Below are positions 33,756 through 42,669 of a DNA stretch of 64,000 nt, one piece after another. The stretch spans positions 4,936,001-5,000,000 of the forward strand of contig NZ_CP071182.1 of assembly GCF_017298635.1 (NCBI RefSeq). Reading direction: 5' to 3'. Source of the DNA: Paenalicyclobacillus mengziensis (GTDB lineage: Bacteria > Bacillota > Bacilli > Alicyclobacillales > Alicyclobacillaceae). Every line of letters begins with the position of its first letter. Position 1 is the stretch's first letter. The notes below the pieces were generated by a model, which was not told the origin of the DNA, ran no database searches, and saw nothing but the letters and a program-made list of their open reading frames with translations. Position numbers and translations under genes: made by a program.

Positions 33756-34784
33756 CTAATTGCTCACGACTGCAGCCTCCGCCTCAAAGAACACTGATGT
33801 ATAAGCGTAGAGTGCCGGAGAGCCGCCCGTGTGGATAAAGAGTACGTTGTCGTTGCTCGAAAAATGACCCTGTCGGATGAGGCCGATGAGGCCGGACATG
33901 GCTTTGCCGGTGTAAACCGGATCGAGCAAGATCCCCTCCGTCTTCGCCAACAGGTTGACCGCTTCCACCATCTCCGGGGTTGGCAGGGAGTACCCGGGTC
34001 CTACGTAGTCGTCAAAGCAGGTGACCGCTTCGCGCGCAATGGATCCTTTCACGCCGGCATAGTCCGCCACGCGCACCGCGAGGTTGTGAATCAGTGACTC
34101 CTGCACGTCCTTTTTGCGGCTCACATTGATGCCAAGCACAGGAATGCCGGAGTTGTTCCCAAAGAATCCGGTCAAAAGGCCCGCGTGTGTGCCGCCGCTG
34201 CCACTGGCGCACACGACCGTGTTGATGTTGAGACCAAGGTCAAAGGTTTGCGCGAGCACTTCTTCTGCGCAGGCAACATAGCCGAGCGAGCCGATCTCGT
34301 TCGATCCGCCCCCTGGAATGATGTACGGGTGGCGTCCCTTGGCAGCGAGTTGGTCCGCGACCTTCTGCATCTCGGCCATCATGTCCGATCCGCCTGGGAC
34401 CACCTGGACGCCCTCCACACCGAGCAGGTGGAAGAGGAAGTTGTTGCCGCTCGCCTCTGGTGTGTAGCTGTTGGGGACACGCTCTTCCAAGACCAAGTGG
34501 CACTTGAGCCCCTCTTTTACAGCGGCCGCGAGGGTGAGACGGCAGTGATTCGACTGCACCGCTCCACACGTGATGACCGTATCCGCCCCCTGCGCCAGTG
34601 CGTCTGCCATGAGAAACTCCAGCTTTCTCGTCTTGTTGCCGCCGGACGCAAGTCCGAGGGTGTCGTCACGCTTGATGTAAATCTGTGGTCCACCGAGTAC
34701 CTTCGACAACCTCGGCAGGTGTTCGATGGGCGTCGGGCCGGCTGTATAGCGACGACGCGGAAATTGAGCCAGGTTCATCATCAT
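33756..34784 (-). CDS. dcyD: D-cysteine desulfhydrase / ACC deaminase family PLP enzyme
   Basis: A 342-residue fold-type II PLP enzyme. D-cysteine desulfhydrase gives pyruvate, sulfide and ammonia from D-cysteine. The PLP lysine is in LASGGNKTRKLEFL, the substrate loop is TCGAVQSNHCRLT, and the phosphate site is CASGSGGTHAGLL. The last stretch, NVLFIHTGGSPALYAY, is typical of DcyD. Three ATGs in a row make the start uncertain by up to 2 codons. It is divergent from a LysR gene that probably regulates it. Confidence 0.88.
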   Translation of the reverse strand: MMMNLAQFPRRRYTAGPTPIEHLPRLSKVLGGPQIYIKRDDTLGLASGGNKTRKLEFLMADALAQGADTVITCGAVQSNHCRLTLAAAVKEGLKCHLVLEERVPNSYTPEASGNNFLFHLLGVEGVQVVPGGSDMMAEMQKVADQLAAKGRHPYIIPGGGSNEIGSLGYVACAEEVLAQTFDLGLNINTVVCASGSGGTHAGLLTGFFGNNSGIPVLGINVSRKKDVQESLIHNLAVRVADYAGVKGSIAREAVTCFDDYVGPGYSLPTPEMVEAVNLLAKTEGILLDPVYTGKAMSGLIGLIRQGHFSSNDNVLFIHTGGSPALYAYTSVFFEAEAAVVSN

Positions 34785-34793
34785 TCACTCCTC

Positions 34794-34832
34794 TGATGTA
34801 GATGTCTGATGTAGATATCTGATGTGGATGTC
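34794..34832. repeat. Three 13-bp direct repeats in the dcyD leader
   Basis: TGATGTAGATGTC, TGATGTAGATATC and TGATGTGGATGTC lie head to tail directly upstream of the dcyD ribosome binding site, in the 217-nt divergent gap with the LysR gene. The rest of the gap is very AT-rich and should hold both promoters. Confidence 0.85.
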
Positions 34833-35001
34833 CGTTGAGCTAAATTTGGATTATATCTATTTATCAGAATATATATTGATTTAAAATGAGTAAAACGAAT
34901 AATTGTAATTACGGTGATGCGAATTACTCATCGAATATGACGACCTGAATTGTCACGGTTCACAGGAATGCTTCGGAATCTATTCGGAAGGGGGTGCTGC
35001 G

Positions 35002-35892
35002 GTGGACAGGTACCTACAGACGTTTGTGACGGTCGTTGAAAAGTGCAGCTTCACGCGCGCGGCAGAAGAATTGCATCTCACCCAATCCGCTGTCAGTCGA
35101 GAGGTCGATACACTTGAGAAGAGATTTGGGGTCAAATTGATAGACCGGACGAACAAGTTTGTTCAGCCCACCAAGGCTGGCGAGATTTTGTACCATCAGG
35201 CTAAGGACATCCTCACCCAGTATGAGCAAACTCACCGCATCATCGCAGACCTGGCGAACGAAGCGGCGGGGAGTTTGTCCATCGGATCGGGATACACCTT
35301 TGGCGAATACCTGCTGCCTCGAACGATTGCGCGCTTTAAAGCCTCTTACCCGTTAATCACGCCAAAAATCACCATTATGAACTCAAAAAGAATCGTCCAA
35401 CAGGTCTTGCAAAGGCAAGTAGATTTGGGCATCGTCGAAGGGCACCTCCAGCCGGATGACCTGGAAGTGCGGCCGTTCGCCAAGGACGAGATGACAGTCA
35501 TCGTCCCGAGATCTCATCATTTAGCGTTGTCCCACATCGAAGAAGTTGACATCGACGATTTGATGGACGAAACATGGATACTGAGGGAACCAGGGTCCGG
35601 GACACGGGAGGTTGTCGACAGCGTGTTCACCACCTTAGCCGCACACCCGAAGTCCATCATGGAATTTGGCAGCTCACAAATCATCAAGGAATCCGTGGAG
35701 GCCGGGCTTGGCATCTCGATGATATCGAAATGGGTGATACAAAAAGAACTGCAGTATGAACTGCTTCACTCCGTTCGCATCAAGGGCCACTTAATTACAC
35801 GAGACTTTTCGTCTATCGTGTTGAAGTCCCAGTTTCGCTGGAAAACCCTTGACCTGTTTCTCAACTTTTTGAGCGCCGCGAATTTTGCATAA
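35002..35892 (+). CDS. LysR family transcriptional regulator
   Basis: A 296-residue LysR regulator: N-terminal winged HTH (FTRAAEELHLTQSAVSREVDTLEKRFGVKL) and a C-terminal periplasmic-binding-fold effector domain of CysB/CbbR type (IGSGYTFGEYLLP, VDLGIVEGHL). GTG start after GGAAGGGGG. Its position divergent from dcyD suggests it controls that gene, perhaps in response to a sulfur amino acid. Confidence 0.92.
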   Translation: MDRYLQTFVTVVEKCSFTRAAEELHLTQSAVSREVDTLEKRFGVKLIDRTNKFVQPTKAGEILYHQAKDILTQYEQTHRIIADLANEAAGSLSIGSGYTFGEYLLPRTIARFKASYPLITPKITIMNSKRIVQQVLQRQVDLGIVEGHLQPDDLEVRPFAKDEMTVIVPRSHHLALSHIEEVDIDDLMDETWILREPGSGTREVVDSVFTTLAAHPKSIMEFGSSQIIKESVEAGLGISMISKWVIQKELQYELLHSVRIKGHLITRDFSSIVLKSQFRWKTLDLFLNFLSAANFA

Positions 35893-35947
35893 CATCAAAG
35901 CCTGGCTCCACCGTCAGTCGGTTGCCGGGCGGACCACACTGCCCTTT

Positions 35948-37402
35948 TTACTGGCTCCATTGTTCCATAAATCGATGCACGGGCATACCGTCCAACTGAT
36001 TTTCGTCCAACAGCATCTCCATCAAGTGGTCCGTACGCGCTTCTGAAAACTGCGTTCGCAGATTCTGGCGAGCCTTGGCCGCAAGCAGCGGCAGTGCTTC
36101 GCTCCTGCGGGTCGGATGGCCGAGTGGATATTCAATGGCAACCGGGCCAGACACACTCCCGTCGGTGTACCGGATTGCGAGCGCGTTTGCAATCGATCTC
36201 TTTTCAGCATCGCGATAGTCACGGCTGTACTGCGGGTTTTCAACGACTTTTATCTTGCTTCGCAACTCGTCAATCCTCGGGTCGCTTGCAACCTCGTCTT
36301 CATAATGCCGTCCCGTCATGTTTCCATAGATGAGACCGACGGCAACAATGTACTGCAGGCAGTGGTCTCGGTCTGCAGGATTGCGCAGCGGCCCCTCCTT
36401 GTTGATAATGCGCATCGCCGACTCGTGGGTTTCGATGAGGACTTCCGAAATCTCATCCAGTCTGCTGGTAACTTCCGGATGAAGCTGAACAGCGGCTTCT
36501 AACGCAGTCTGCGCGTGGAACTCCGCCGGGTATGACACTTTAAATAGAACATGTTCCATTACGTACGCGCCGAGTGGACGCGTGAGTGTAATGCCCTGAC
36601 CGCCAAAAATCACATCGGCTACACCCCAGTTCGGTGTCGTGAGTGCATGTTCATACCCCATTTCACCGCGCATCGCGAGAAATGCCAGCCAAACGCCGCG
36701 ACTCGATGCGTCACCTGCTGCCCACGACTTGCGCCATCCGGTGTTCGGCGCATGCCGGTAGGTGCGCAAACTGACACCGTCTATAAACGCGTTCGAACAA
36801 GCCGATAGAACCTGCTCTCTCGTTGCCCCAAGCAATGCCGAGGTGACGGCAGCGGTCGCAATTTTGACAAATAGGACATGGTCAAAACCGTTCCGATTCA
36901 GACTGTTCGAGAGCGACAGCACACCTTGAATTTCGTGCGCCTTAATCATAGCAATCAACACGTCCTGCATCAGCAACGGGGCTTCTCCTTGCTGTACCCG
37001 CCTTTGACTCACATAATCAGCAACGGCCAAAATGCCTCCAATATTATCCGAAGGGTGGCCCCACTCAGCCGCGAGCCAGGTGTCACTGTAATCCAGCCAC
37101 CGAATGGCTATGCTGGTGTTGAAGGCAGCTTGAACGGGATCGAGCACGTACGCCGTTCCCGGTACACGTGCACCACCTGGAACGACAGTCCCCGGTACAA
37201 GCGGACCCATCAGCTTTGTACAGGCGGGGTAGTTGAACGCTTGCATGGCGCAGCCGAGCGCATCCAGCAAATCATAGCGCGCTGTAGCCAGTGCGACATC
37301 CGTATCTACGTCAGCATGCAGGACATAATCTGAAATCTGTTCGAGCACAGTATCCACGATTGCACTTTTAGCACTTGCACTCTCAACCATTGCACGCTCC
37401 AT
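35948..37402 (-). CDS. prpD: MmgE/PrpD family protein (2-methylcitrate dehydratase-like)
   Basis: A 484-residue PrpD-family dehydratase. Family motifs are [34 protein letters not shown], and the conserved [11 protein letters not shown]. 2-Methylcitrate dehydratase acts in propionate oxidation, but no methylcitrate synthase or lyase is seen in the window, and MmgE/PrpD relatives also act on citrate-like and other branched tricarboxylic acids. It is next to a MFS permease and upstream CoA-activating genes. GGAGGAG before the ATG. Confidence 0.87.
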   Translation of the reverse strand: MERAMVESASAKSAIVDTVLEQISDYVLHADVDTDVALATARYDLLDALGCAMQAFNYPACTKLMGPLVPGTVVPGGARVPGTAYVLDPVQAAFNTSIAIRWLDYSDTWLAAEWGHPSDNIGGILAVADYVSQRRVQQGEAPLLMQDVLIAMIKAHEIQGVLSLSNSLNRNGFDHVLFVKIATAAVTSALLGATREQVLSACSNAFIDGVSLRTYRHAPNTGWRKSWAAGDASSRGVWLAFLAMRGEMGYEHALTTPNWGVADVIFGGQGITLTRPLGAYVMEHVLFKVSYPAEFHAQTALEAAVQLHPEVTSRLDEISEVLIETHESAMRIINKEGPLRNPADRDHCLQYIVAVGLIYGNMTGRHYEDEVASDPRIDELRSKIKVVENPQYSRDYRDAEKRSIANALAIRYTDGSVSGPVAIEYPLGHPTRRSEALPLLAAKARQNLRTQFSEARTDHLMEMLLDENQLDGMPVHRFMEQWSQ

Positions 37403-37424
37403 TGATGCTCCTCCTCATGAAAAC

Positions 37425-37458
37425 GACTCCGACCAGTCGACAGCAACCGGTCGGAGTC
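37425..37458 (-). terminator. Terminator-like hairpin between MFS and prpD genes
   Basis: On the minus strand GACTCCGACC and GGTCGGAGTC form a perfect 10-bp stem and GTTTTC follows. It lies just before the prpD ribosome binding site, so it probably reduces read-through from the MFS gene. Confidence 0.6.
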
Positions 37459-37476
37459 TGTCTGCGATGTAACCAA

Positions 37477-38709
37477 TCAAGCACCCGTTGAAAGGGTACT
37501 CTCGGCAGTCGCTTGTGGCGTCCGTAGCCACACACCCTGCAGCCAGAACAGTGCAACTGCTGCAAGCACGACGCCGCCAATCATGAACAGAAAGCCGTCG
37601 TTGTACGAATGCGTCGCAGATACAATGCCACCAATGATAAGTGGTGCGATAAATCCTCCAATCTGACCGCCGAAGTTCACAAAGCCGGTGAATGTACCGC
37701 GCAAATTGTCCGGCAAAAGGTCAAGTGCGACACCCCAGATTGGGCCAAAGCCACCGTACAGGAAGAACGCAGCAGCACAGAGGCCGGCGACACTTCCGCC
37801 AACGGTACCTGTTGTATACGCAATGTACAGTGACACGCCCGCTAACAAGTAGCTTATGGCAATCAAGCTCGCACGGAAGCGGTACAGCAGTTTGTTGCCA
37901 AGGAAGCCAAGAATGACGAGTCCTAAAAAGCCAAACCAATAGGGCAAAGAGGCGTCCACGCCGAGTGCCGATAGCGTAATATGGCGTGCCTGACTCAGGT
38001 AGGATGGCATCCAACCCAGGAATCCCCAGAATGCGATATTAAAGAATAAATAGGCAAAGAAGGCGAGCCAAATCATCGGATGTGCCAAGACATCGGACCA
38101 TGTTGCACGCAGTCCTTTACGATTTGTGATCTCGGTATGCACAACACCTTCTGCAGGCTTGTGCGGAATTAGGAAGCCAATCAAAATGGCCATAATCACG
38201 CCAGGAATAATAAACCAGTAGAACATTCCATGCCAACCAGCTACTTTGAGCAGCCACACGGCCAACGGAGCCACAATCGCCGGGCCAAGGGCAATGGATG
38301 TCAAAAACAGCCCGTTTGCAGCCGACCGCTGCTTCGGTGGGAAAAAGTCGCCAATCAGTTTGAACTGAGCGCCATTTTCGAGACCTTCCCCAACGCCAAA
38401 CAGAACACGAGCAACAATCAGAAAACCAATGGACATGGCCATACCCGTCATGCCGGTGAAGATGGACCACCAAACGAGTGCAATCACAAGCAATTTCTTA
38501 GCACCAATCTTATCCGCGAGAATGCCGCCCGGAATCTGTAAGATGGCGTAACCAAATGTAAATGCCGATAAGACTGCGCCGAAGGCCACTGGACTAATGT
38601 GTAGTGCCTTCTGAATGGTTGGGCCGGCTACCGAAATGTTGATGCGGTCCAAATAGGCCACAAACATCATTAACCAGATTAAAAACAGCATGATCCATTT
38701 CTTGTTCAC
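37477..38709 (-). CDS. MFS transporter, anion:cation symporter (ACS) type
   Basis: A 410-residue 12-helix permease. AYLDRINISVAGPTIQKAL and FTFGYAILQIPGGILADKIGAKK are typical of the ACS family (glucarate, tartrate, 4-hydroxyphenylacetate and other organic anions). GTG start with GGAGGAGGG upstream. Placed between HMGL-like and PrpD genes on the same strand, it probably imports the acid degraded by this group. Confidence 0.9.
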   Translation of the reverse strand: MNKKWIMLFLIWLMMFVAYLDRINISVAGPTIQKALHISPVAFGAVLSAFTFGYAILQIPGGILADKIGAKKLLVIALVWWSIFTGMTGMAMSIGFLIVARVLFGVGEGLENGAQFKLIGDFFPPKQRSAANGLFLTSIALGPAIVAPLAVWLLKVAGWHGMFYWFIIPGVIMAILIGFLIPHKPAEGVVHTEITNRKGLRATWSDVLAHPMIWLAFFAYLFFNIAFWGFLGWMPSYLSQARHITLSALGVDASLPYWFGFLGLVILGFLGNKLLYRFRASLIAISYLLAGVSLYIAYTTGTVGGSVAGLCAAAFFLYGGFGPIWGVALDLLPDNLRGTFTGFVNFGGQIGGFIAPLIIGGIVSATHSYNDGFLFMIGGVVLAAVALFWLQGVWLRTPQATAESTLSTGA

Positions 38710-38838
38710 CTAAGATACCCTCCTCCCAGTTGCTAAACCCCGTTTGAATTGCCCTTTACCTTGATTCCTGCAACGCTAGACGAGCACTACGATTCGAGCA
38801 CCACCCCCTTTCAAGGAAACCTAAATCCGCTGAATCCG

Positions 38839-38902
38839 CTTACGAGGGATCCGATAGCGGTTGCCCTTCGCTTACGAGGGATCCGATAGCGGTTGCCCTT
38901 CG
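38839..38902. repeat. 32-bp tandem duplication at the end of the HMGL gene
   Basis: A 32-bp unit starting CTTACGAGGGATCCG is present twice head to tail, followed by a partial third (CTTAC). The right-hand copy holds the C-terminal codons (GQPLSDPS) of the HMG-CoA-lyase-like gene; the left copy lies past the stop in another frame. Confidence 0.95.
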
Positions 38903-39756
38903 CTTACTGCCTTGCGAAAAGATGCATCCAGTTCAACAAGTCGCTCAGCGTCCAGAGCCGTATCGATGTGCTGGTCTTCGAGGAACGACTGAACAAGGCT
39001 CGCCCGCATATTCCCAGGAGCCAAAGGCGCATACGGACAGCCGCCAAGGCCAGCCTGTGCGACATCAAAGTCGTACACTCCGGCTTGGATGCCAGCGTAG
39101 ACATTGGCGAGCCCGTATCCGCGCGGGTCATGCAAATGTAAAGCGAGTGGTACGTCTGGAAATAGCAACTTCAGCGCTTCACAGCGTTCATACACCATCC
39201 GCGGTGTTGCACGCCCGATGGTGTCGGCGATGGACAGTTCGCTCACTCCGGCCTCCACGAGTTGGGCGGCCACGCGGCGGACATCTTCAAACGGCACTTC
39301 GCCGATAAAGGGACAAACAAAAGAGGTTGCAATGGCCCCTACGACTTTCACACCGTGCGATTGCGCACGGCGCGCGACATCAGTGACAATCGCGAGAGAC
39401 TCGTCCGTTGTTCGCTGCACATTTTCTTCATTGTGGGCTGTGCTGGCGGAGAGAAACACGACCGCTGTACGCACAGGTGTCTCGAGTAGGCGACTTAGAC
39501 CGCGCTGGTTTGGCACCAAAGCCCGATATTCGATGCCTTCAAGTTCTGGTAGCTGTTTGGCAAACTCGTTCGCGTCGCGAAGCGGCAAAATACGGTCAGA
39601 ACGCACGAATGATGTGACCTCTAGTGACTTGAAGCCCGCTTGAACCAGTTCAGATACCAGGCGGAGTTTCTCTTCGGTAGCAACAAAAACAGACTCATTT
39701 TGCAGACCATCGCGAAGCGTTACGTCACGAAGCTGGATGTGTTTGGGAAACTGCAC
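38872..39756 (-). CDS. HMG-CoA lyase family protein
   Basis: A 294-residue TIM-barrel lyase of the DRE-TIM superfamily. The signature HIQLRDVTLRDGLQNE contains the metal-binding Arg-Asp; HLHDPRGYG carries the metal-ligand histidines; the catalytic cysteine loop GLGGCPYAPLAPGN is intact. It should cleave HMG-CoA or a related 3-hydroxy-3-acid CoA to acetyl-CoA and an oxo acid. The GTG at 39756 follows GGGGG and overlaps the CoA-transferase by 32 nt. Confidence 0.9.
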   Translation of the reverse strand: MQFPKHIQLRDVTLRDGLQNESVFVATEEKLRLVSELVQAGFKSLEVTSFVRSDRILPLRDANEFAKQLPELEGIEYRALVPNQRGLSRLLETPVRTAVVFLSASTAHNEENVQRTTDESLAIVTDVARRAQSHGVKVVGAIATSFVCPFIGEVPFEDVRRVAAQLVEAGVSELSIADTIGRATPRMVYERCEALKLLFPDVPLALHLHDPRGYGLANVYAGIQAGVYDFDVAQAGLGGCPYAPLAPGNMRASLVQSFLEDQHIDTALDAERLVELDASFRKAVSEGQPLSDPS

Positions 39757-40948
39757 AGCGGATCGCCCCCAGTTTGTCGAGTTCATCAATTTGTTCGTCT
39801 GAGTAGCCAAGCTGACCCATAATGGCATGAGTGTCAGCACCGCAGTCCGGACCCGCCCACGCAATGCCCCCCGGTGTTTGTGTCAGCTTCGGCACGATGC
39901 CTGGCATCACCAGCTCTTTCCCGTTTTGCCCTGAAACTGAAACAAACATCTCGCGCGCCCGAAAGTGCGGGTCGGCGTAGATGTCTGCCATGTCATATAT
40001 GGGGCCACCTGGAATCCCCGCCTCGGCAAGCGCGTGAACGAGCTTTTCACATGTGTGTTGTTTCGTCCACTCAGAGATAGCCGCATCCAGGCGATCCACG
40101 TTTGCTACGCGTCCCGGATTATCGCAGAGAGCAGGGTCAGCAGCCAAATCGTCCCGATTCATTAACCGCATCAGTTTCTGAAACAACGTATCGCTGTTCG
40201 CACCAATCGCCAACCATTTCTCATCCAAAGTCGGGTAGACATTGGAGGGCGCCGCCGCTTTTAAGGTATTGCCCTGACGCTCTCGAATCGAACCCTCGTG
40301 GACGTATTCTGGCAACAATCCCTCCATCAAACTGAAAACGGATTCATACAGTGCCACATCAACGACTTGACCAGCCCTCTCATCCCTGACGTCTCGATGG
40401 AAGAGCGCCATCAGTGTTCCAATGACCGCATAGAGTGCGGCGAGTGAGTCCCCAATGGATAGACCAACCCGCACCGGTGGCCTGTCGCGAAAGCCAGTGA
40501 CCGCCCTCAGTCCCCCCATTGATTCCGCAATATTTCCAAAGCCAGGGCGTTCTCTGTAGGGACCGGTTTGTCCATAGCCCGTTACGCTCGTTACAATCAA
40601 GCGTGGGTTTAACGCCGTCATCTCATCGTGCGAAAGATTCCATTTCTCCAGGGTTCCGGGCTTGAAATTCTCGATGACCACATCAGCAGAGCGAATGAGT
40701 TTGCGAACGACCTCTCTTCCTGCTTCCTGATGCAAGTCAATGGCGATGGAGCGCTTGTTTCGCATCTGTACCCGACTCCAGTAGGAGTCACCGCCGTCTT
40801 GGCTCAGACCCCACGACCGGATCGGGTCACCGTTCGGCGATTCGACTTTGATGACCTCCGCTCCAAAATCGGCGAGAATCCGAGTTGCAAATGGCCCTGC
40901 GATAAATGCGCCTAATTCAATGACTCGAATACGTTCAAGAGGTTTCAT
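39725..40948 (-). CDS. Class III (CaiB/BaiF family) CoA-transferase
   Basis: A 407-residue CoA-transferase. LERIRVIELGAFIAGPFATRILADFGAEVIKVE is the nucleotide-CoA binding N-terminus (given by position about 4-36), and the catalytic aspartate lies further on, in the region before GYGQTGPYRERPG. It moves CoA from a donor to an organic acid, activating it for the lyase gene that overlaps its end. ATG 40948 has GGAG ten bases before. It would fit activation of hydroxymethylglutarate, citramalate or a similar acid. That choice is inference. Confidence 0.9.
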   Translation of the reverse strand: MKPLERIRVIELGAFIAGPFATRILADFGAEVIKVESPNGDPIRSWGLSQDGGDSYWSRVQMRNKRSIAIDLHQEAGREVVRKLIRSADVVIENFKPGTLEKWNLSHDEMTALNPRLIVTSVTGYGQTGPYRERPGFGNIAESMGGLRAVTGFRDRPPVRVGLSIGDSLAALYAVIGTLMALFHRDVRDERAGQVVDVALYESVFSLMEGLLPEYVHEGSIRERQGNTLKAAAPSNVYPTLDEKWLAIGANSDTLFQKLMRLMNRDDLAADPALCDNPGRVANVDRLDAAISEWTKQHTCEKLVHALAEAGIPGGPIYDMADIYADPHFRAREMFVSVSGQNGKELVMPGIVPKLTQTPGGIAWAGPDCGADTHAIMGQLGYSDEQIDELDKLGAIRCAVSQTHPAS

Positions 40949-41011
40949 GCTGTTCACGCTCCTCTAGCTGTCCAAGTGCCCGGATGTAGGCGAGATGACT
41001 TTCTCGGTCAG

Positions 41012-41045
41012 TTGCTGATTACAGCGAGATAAATTGCTGATTACA
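41012..41045. promoter_or_regulatory. Paired direct repeat upstream of the CoA-transferase operon
   Basis: TTGCTGATTACA occurs at 41012 and 41034, 22 nt apart (about two helix turns), about 65 nt upstream of the CoA-transferase start. It has the shape of a regulator site. The remaining 41046-41343 part of the gap is AT-rich and shows no gene. Confidence 0.45.
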
Positions 41046-41343
41046 ATCAATCGCTTTGAAATCTTCAGGTATTAACCAATATTCATGATGTATACATCAA
41101 TATTCCCTGAGGCAGGTGCTGAACACCGCATGGTACAGCAGATGTTCCGGCCTCAGTGCCCCATCTTCAAGCCGGACAGCCCCTTAAATAAGTATATCAG
41201 TAAACTCGTACAATAAATAATATATTTTTCCTATTCACAATTTGCAAACAGGTGTGTATTCCAAAAAAAGCCACAGTCTTCCGTTGATTGAGCCACAGTA
41301 TCCGGGAATCGAGTCCGTCTCCTGCAAATAGCCAATCATACTC

Positions 41344-41372
41344 TTGATATTTCTTCACACAGGCTCGATAGT
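41344..41372 (+). promoter_or_regulatory. Candidate promoter of the enoyl-CoA hydratase gene
   Basis: TTGATA and GATAGT are separated by 17 nt, about 40 nt before the ribosome binding site AGGAGG and the TTG start at 41420. Confidence 0.5.
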
Positions 41373-41419
41373 TGGATGTAAGTGCATGGGACAAACATTT
41401 CGGATAGGAGGTACGCAGC

Positions 41420-42217
41420 TTGGCAGAGAAACAGAGGCAGGAACTTGTCTATGTGGACATACACGACGCCATCGGGGAAGTCGTTCTGAACCGCCCCGAG
41501 AAGCGAAATGCGTTGAATCTGGAGATGTGGAACATGCTCGGTGAGGCCATTCGGACTTGCGGGGCAAACCCCGACGTATCTGTGGTGCTTCTGCGGGGTG
41601 CAAATCGGACCGTGTTTTGCGCGGGTGCGGATATCAGCGAATTTCAGACGGTACGGAGAGATTCCGTCGCGAACCAGGCATACAGCGCCGCCGTCAAGGG
41701 GGTCGTGATGGGTCTGAAGAAACTGCCGAAGCCGACCATCGCCATGATCAGCGGATTTTGTGTTGGCGGCGGTACGGAGATTGCCGTGGCCTGCGACTTC
41801 CGATTCGCGTCAACCACGGTCATGATGGGAATTACACCGGCCAAGCTGGGGTTTGTCTATGATGTGGAAGAAACCAAGATGTTGGTCGATCTCGTTGGCC
41901 CCAGCCATACCAAGGACATTCTCCTCTCTGCCCGCCTGATGGAGGCAGAGGAGGCGTTTCGGATTGGGCTTGTCGACAGGCTGTACAGGGAAGAAGACCT
42001 GGAAAAAGAGACCTTCAAATACATCGGACTACTCCTTCAAAATGCGCCGAACTCAGTGCGCGGGGCGAAGGCCATCATCGACGGTCTAGTGTCCGGCGTG
42101 AGCCCTGAGGATCCGGGCCTCAAGCAAATCGTCCGCGATGCGCTGGACAGCCCCCAGTATAAGGAGGGCGTGCAGGCGTTCATCGAGAAGCGACGCCCGG
42201 AGTTCCCACGACTGTAA
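41420..42217 (+). CDS. Enoyl-CoA hydratase/isomerase family protein
   Basis: A 265-residue crotonase-fold enzyme. GEVVLNRPEKRNALNLEM is the N-terminal signature, FCAGADISEF holds the oxyanion hole, and SGFCVGGGTEIAVACDFRFAS is the second oxyanion/active-site block. TTG start with AGGAGG eight bases upstream. It is divergent from the CoA-transferase/HMGL operon; a hydratase for 3-methylglutaconyl-CoA or a similar enoyl-CoA would suit. Substrate not determined. Confidence 0.9.
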   Translation: MAEKQRQELVYVDIHDAIGEVVLNRPEKRNALNLEMWNMLGEAIRTCGANPDVSVVLLRGANRTVFCAGADISEFQTVRRDSVANQAYSAAVKGVVMGLKKLPKPTIAMISGFCVGGGTEIAVACDFRFASTTVMMGITPAKLGFVYDVEETKMLVDLVGPSHTKDILLSARLMEAEEAFRIGLVDRLYREEDLEKETFKYIGLLLQNAPNSVRGAKAIIDGLVSGVSPEDPGLKQIVRDALDSPQYKEGVQAFIEKRRPEFPRL

Positions 42218-42244
42218 ATGCCCCGTCTGTCCCCACCTGATTCT

Positions 42245-42371
42245 GTCGCCTTCCTCTGTCGCCTTCCTCTGTCGCCTTCCTCTGTCGCCTTCCTCTGTCG
42301 CCTTCCTCTGTCGCCTTCCTCTGTCGCCTTCCTCTGTCGCCTTCCTCTGTCGCCTTCCTCTGTCGCCTTCA
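42245..42371. repeat. 13-bp tandem repeat (about 10 copies)
   Basis: The unit GTCGCCTTCCTCT is repeated from 42245 with perfect 13-nt period; the last copy is cut. It begins 28 nt after the hydratase stop and ends 6 nt before five-hairpin copy C. A 13-nt period cannot keep a reading frame, so it is not coding. Confidence 0.97.
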
Positions 42372-42376
42372 CGTCG

Positions 42377-42584
42377 ATAACGAGCTGTGAAAGCGCTATT
42401 CAGCTTGCTGGTGGACCACCCCTTGGAAATAGCGCGTTCAAAACGCGCTATCGTTTTTACATCCTCGAATAGCGAGTTGTGAGCGCGCTATTCGACCCGC
42501 TCAGACCCATAACGCGTTTGCAGCGCGTTATTTTGGCCCCACCGTCCTCTCGAAGTCGGAAATAGCACGTTTAAAACGCGCTAT
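42377..42584. repeat. Five-hairpin dispersed element, copy C
   Basis: Units of 23 nt start at 42377, 42429, 42469, 42509 and 42562 (steps 52, 40, 40, 53). Units 2, 3 and 5 carry ATAGC at the left and GCTAT at the right, where other copies mostly have ATAAC and GTTAT. Sequence between hairpins is unlike the other copies, but spacing is the same. It lies between convergent hydratase and substrate-binding-protein genes. Confidence 0.83.
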
Positions 42585-42669
42585 CTGGATTTTAGCGGAT
42601 GACGCCAAACGTTAGCTACACACCGCCAAACGATAAGTCGCCGGCGTCGTCAGCGGATGGCAACCTTAT

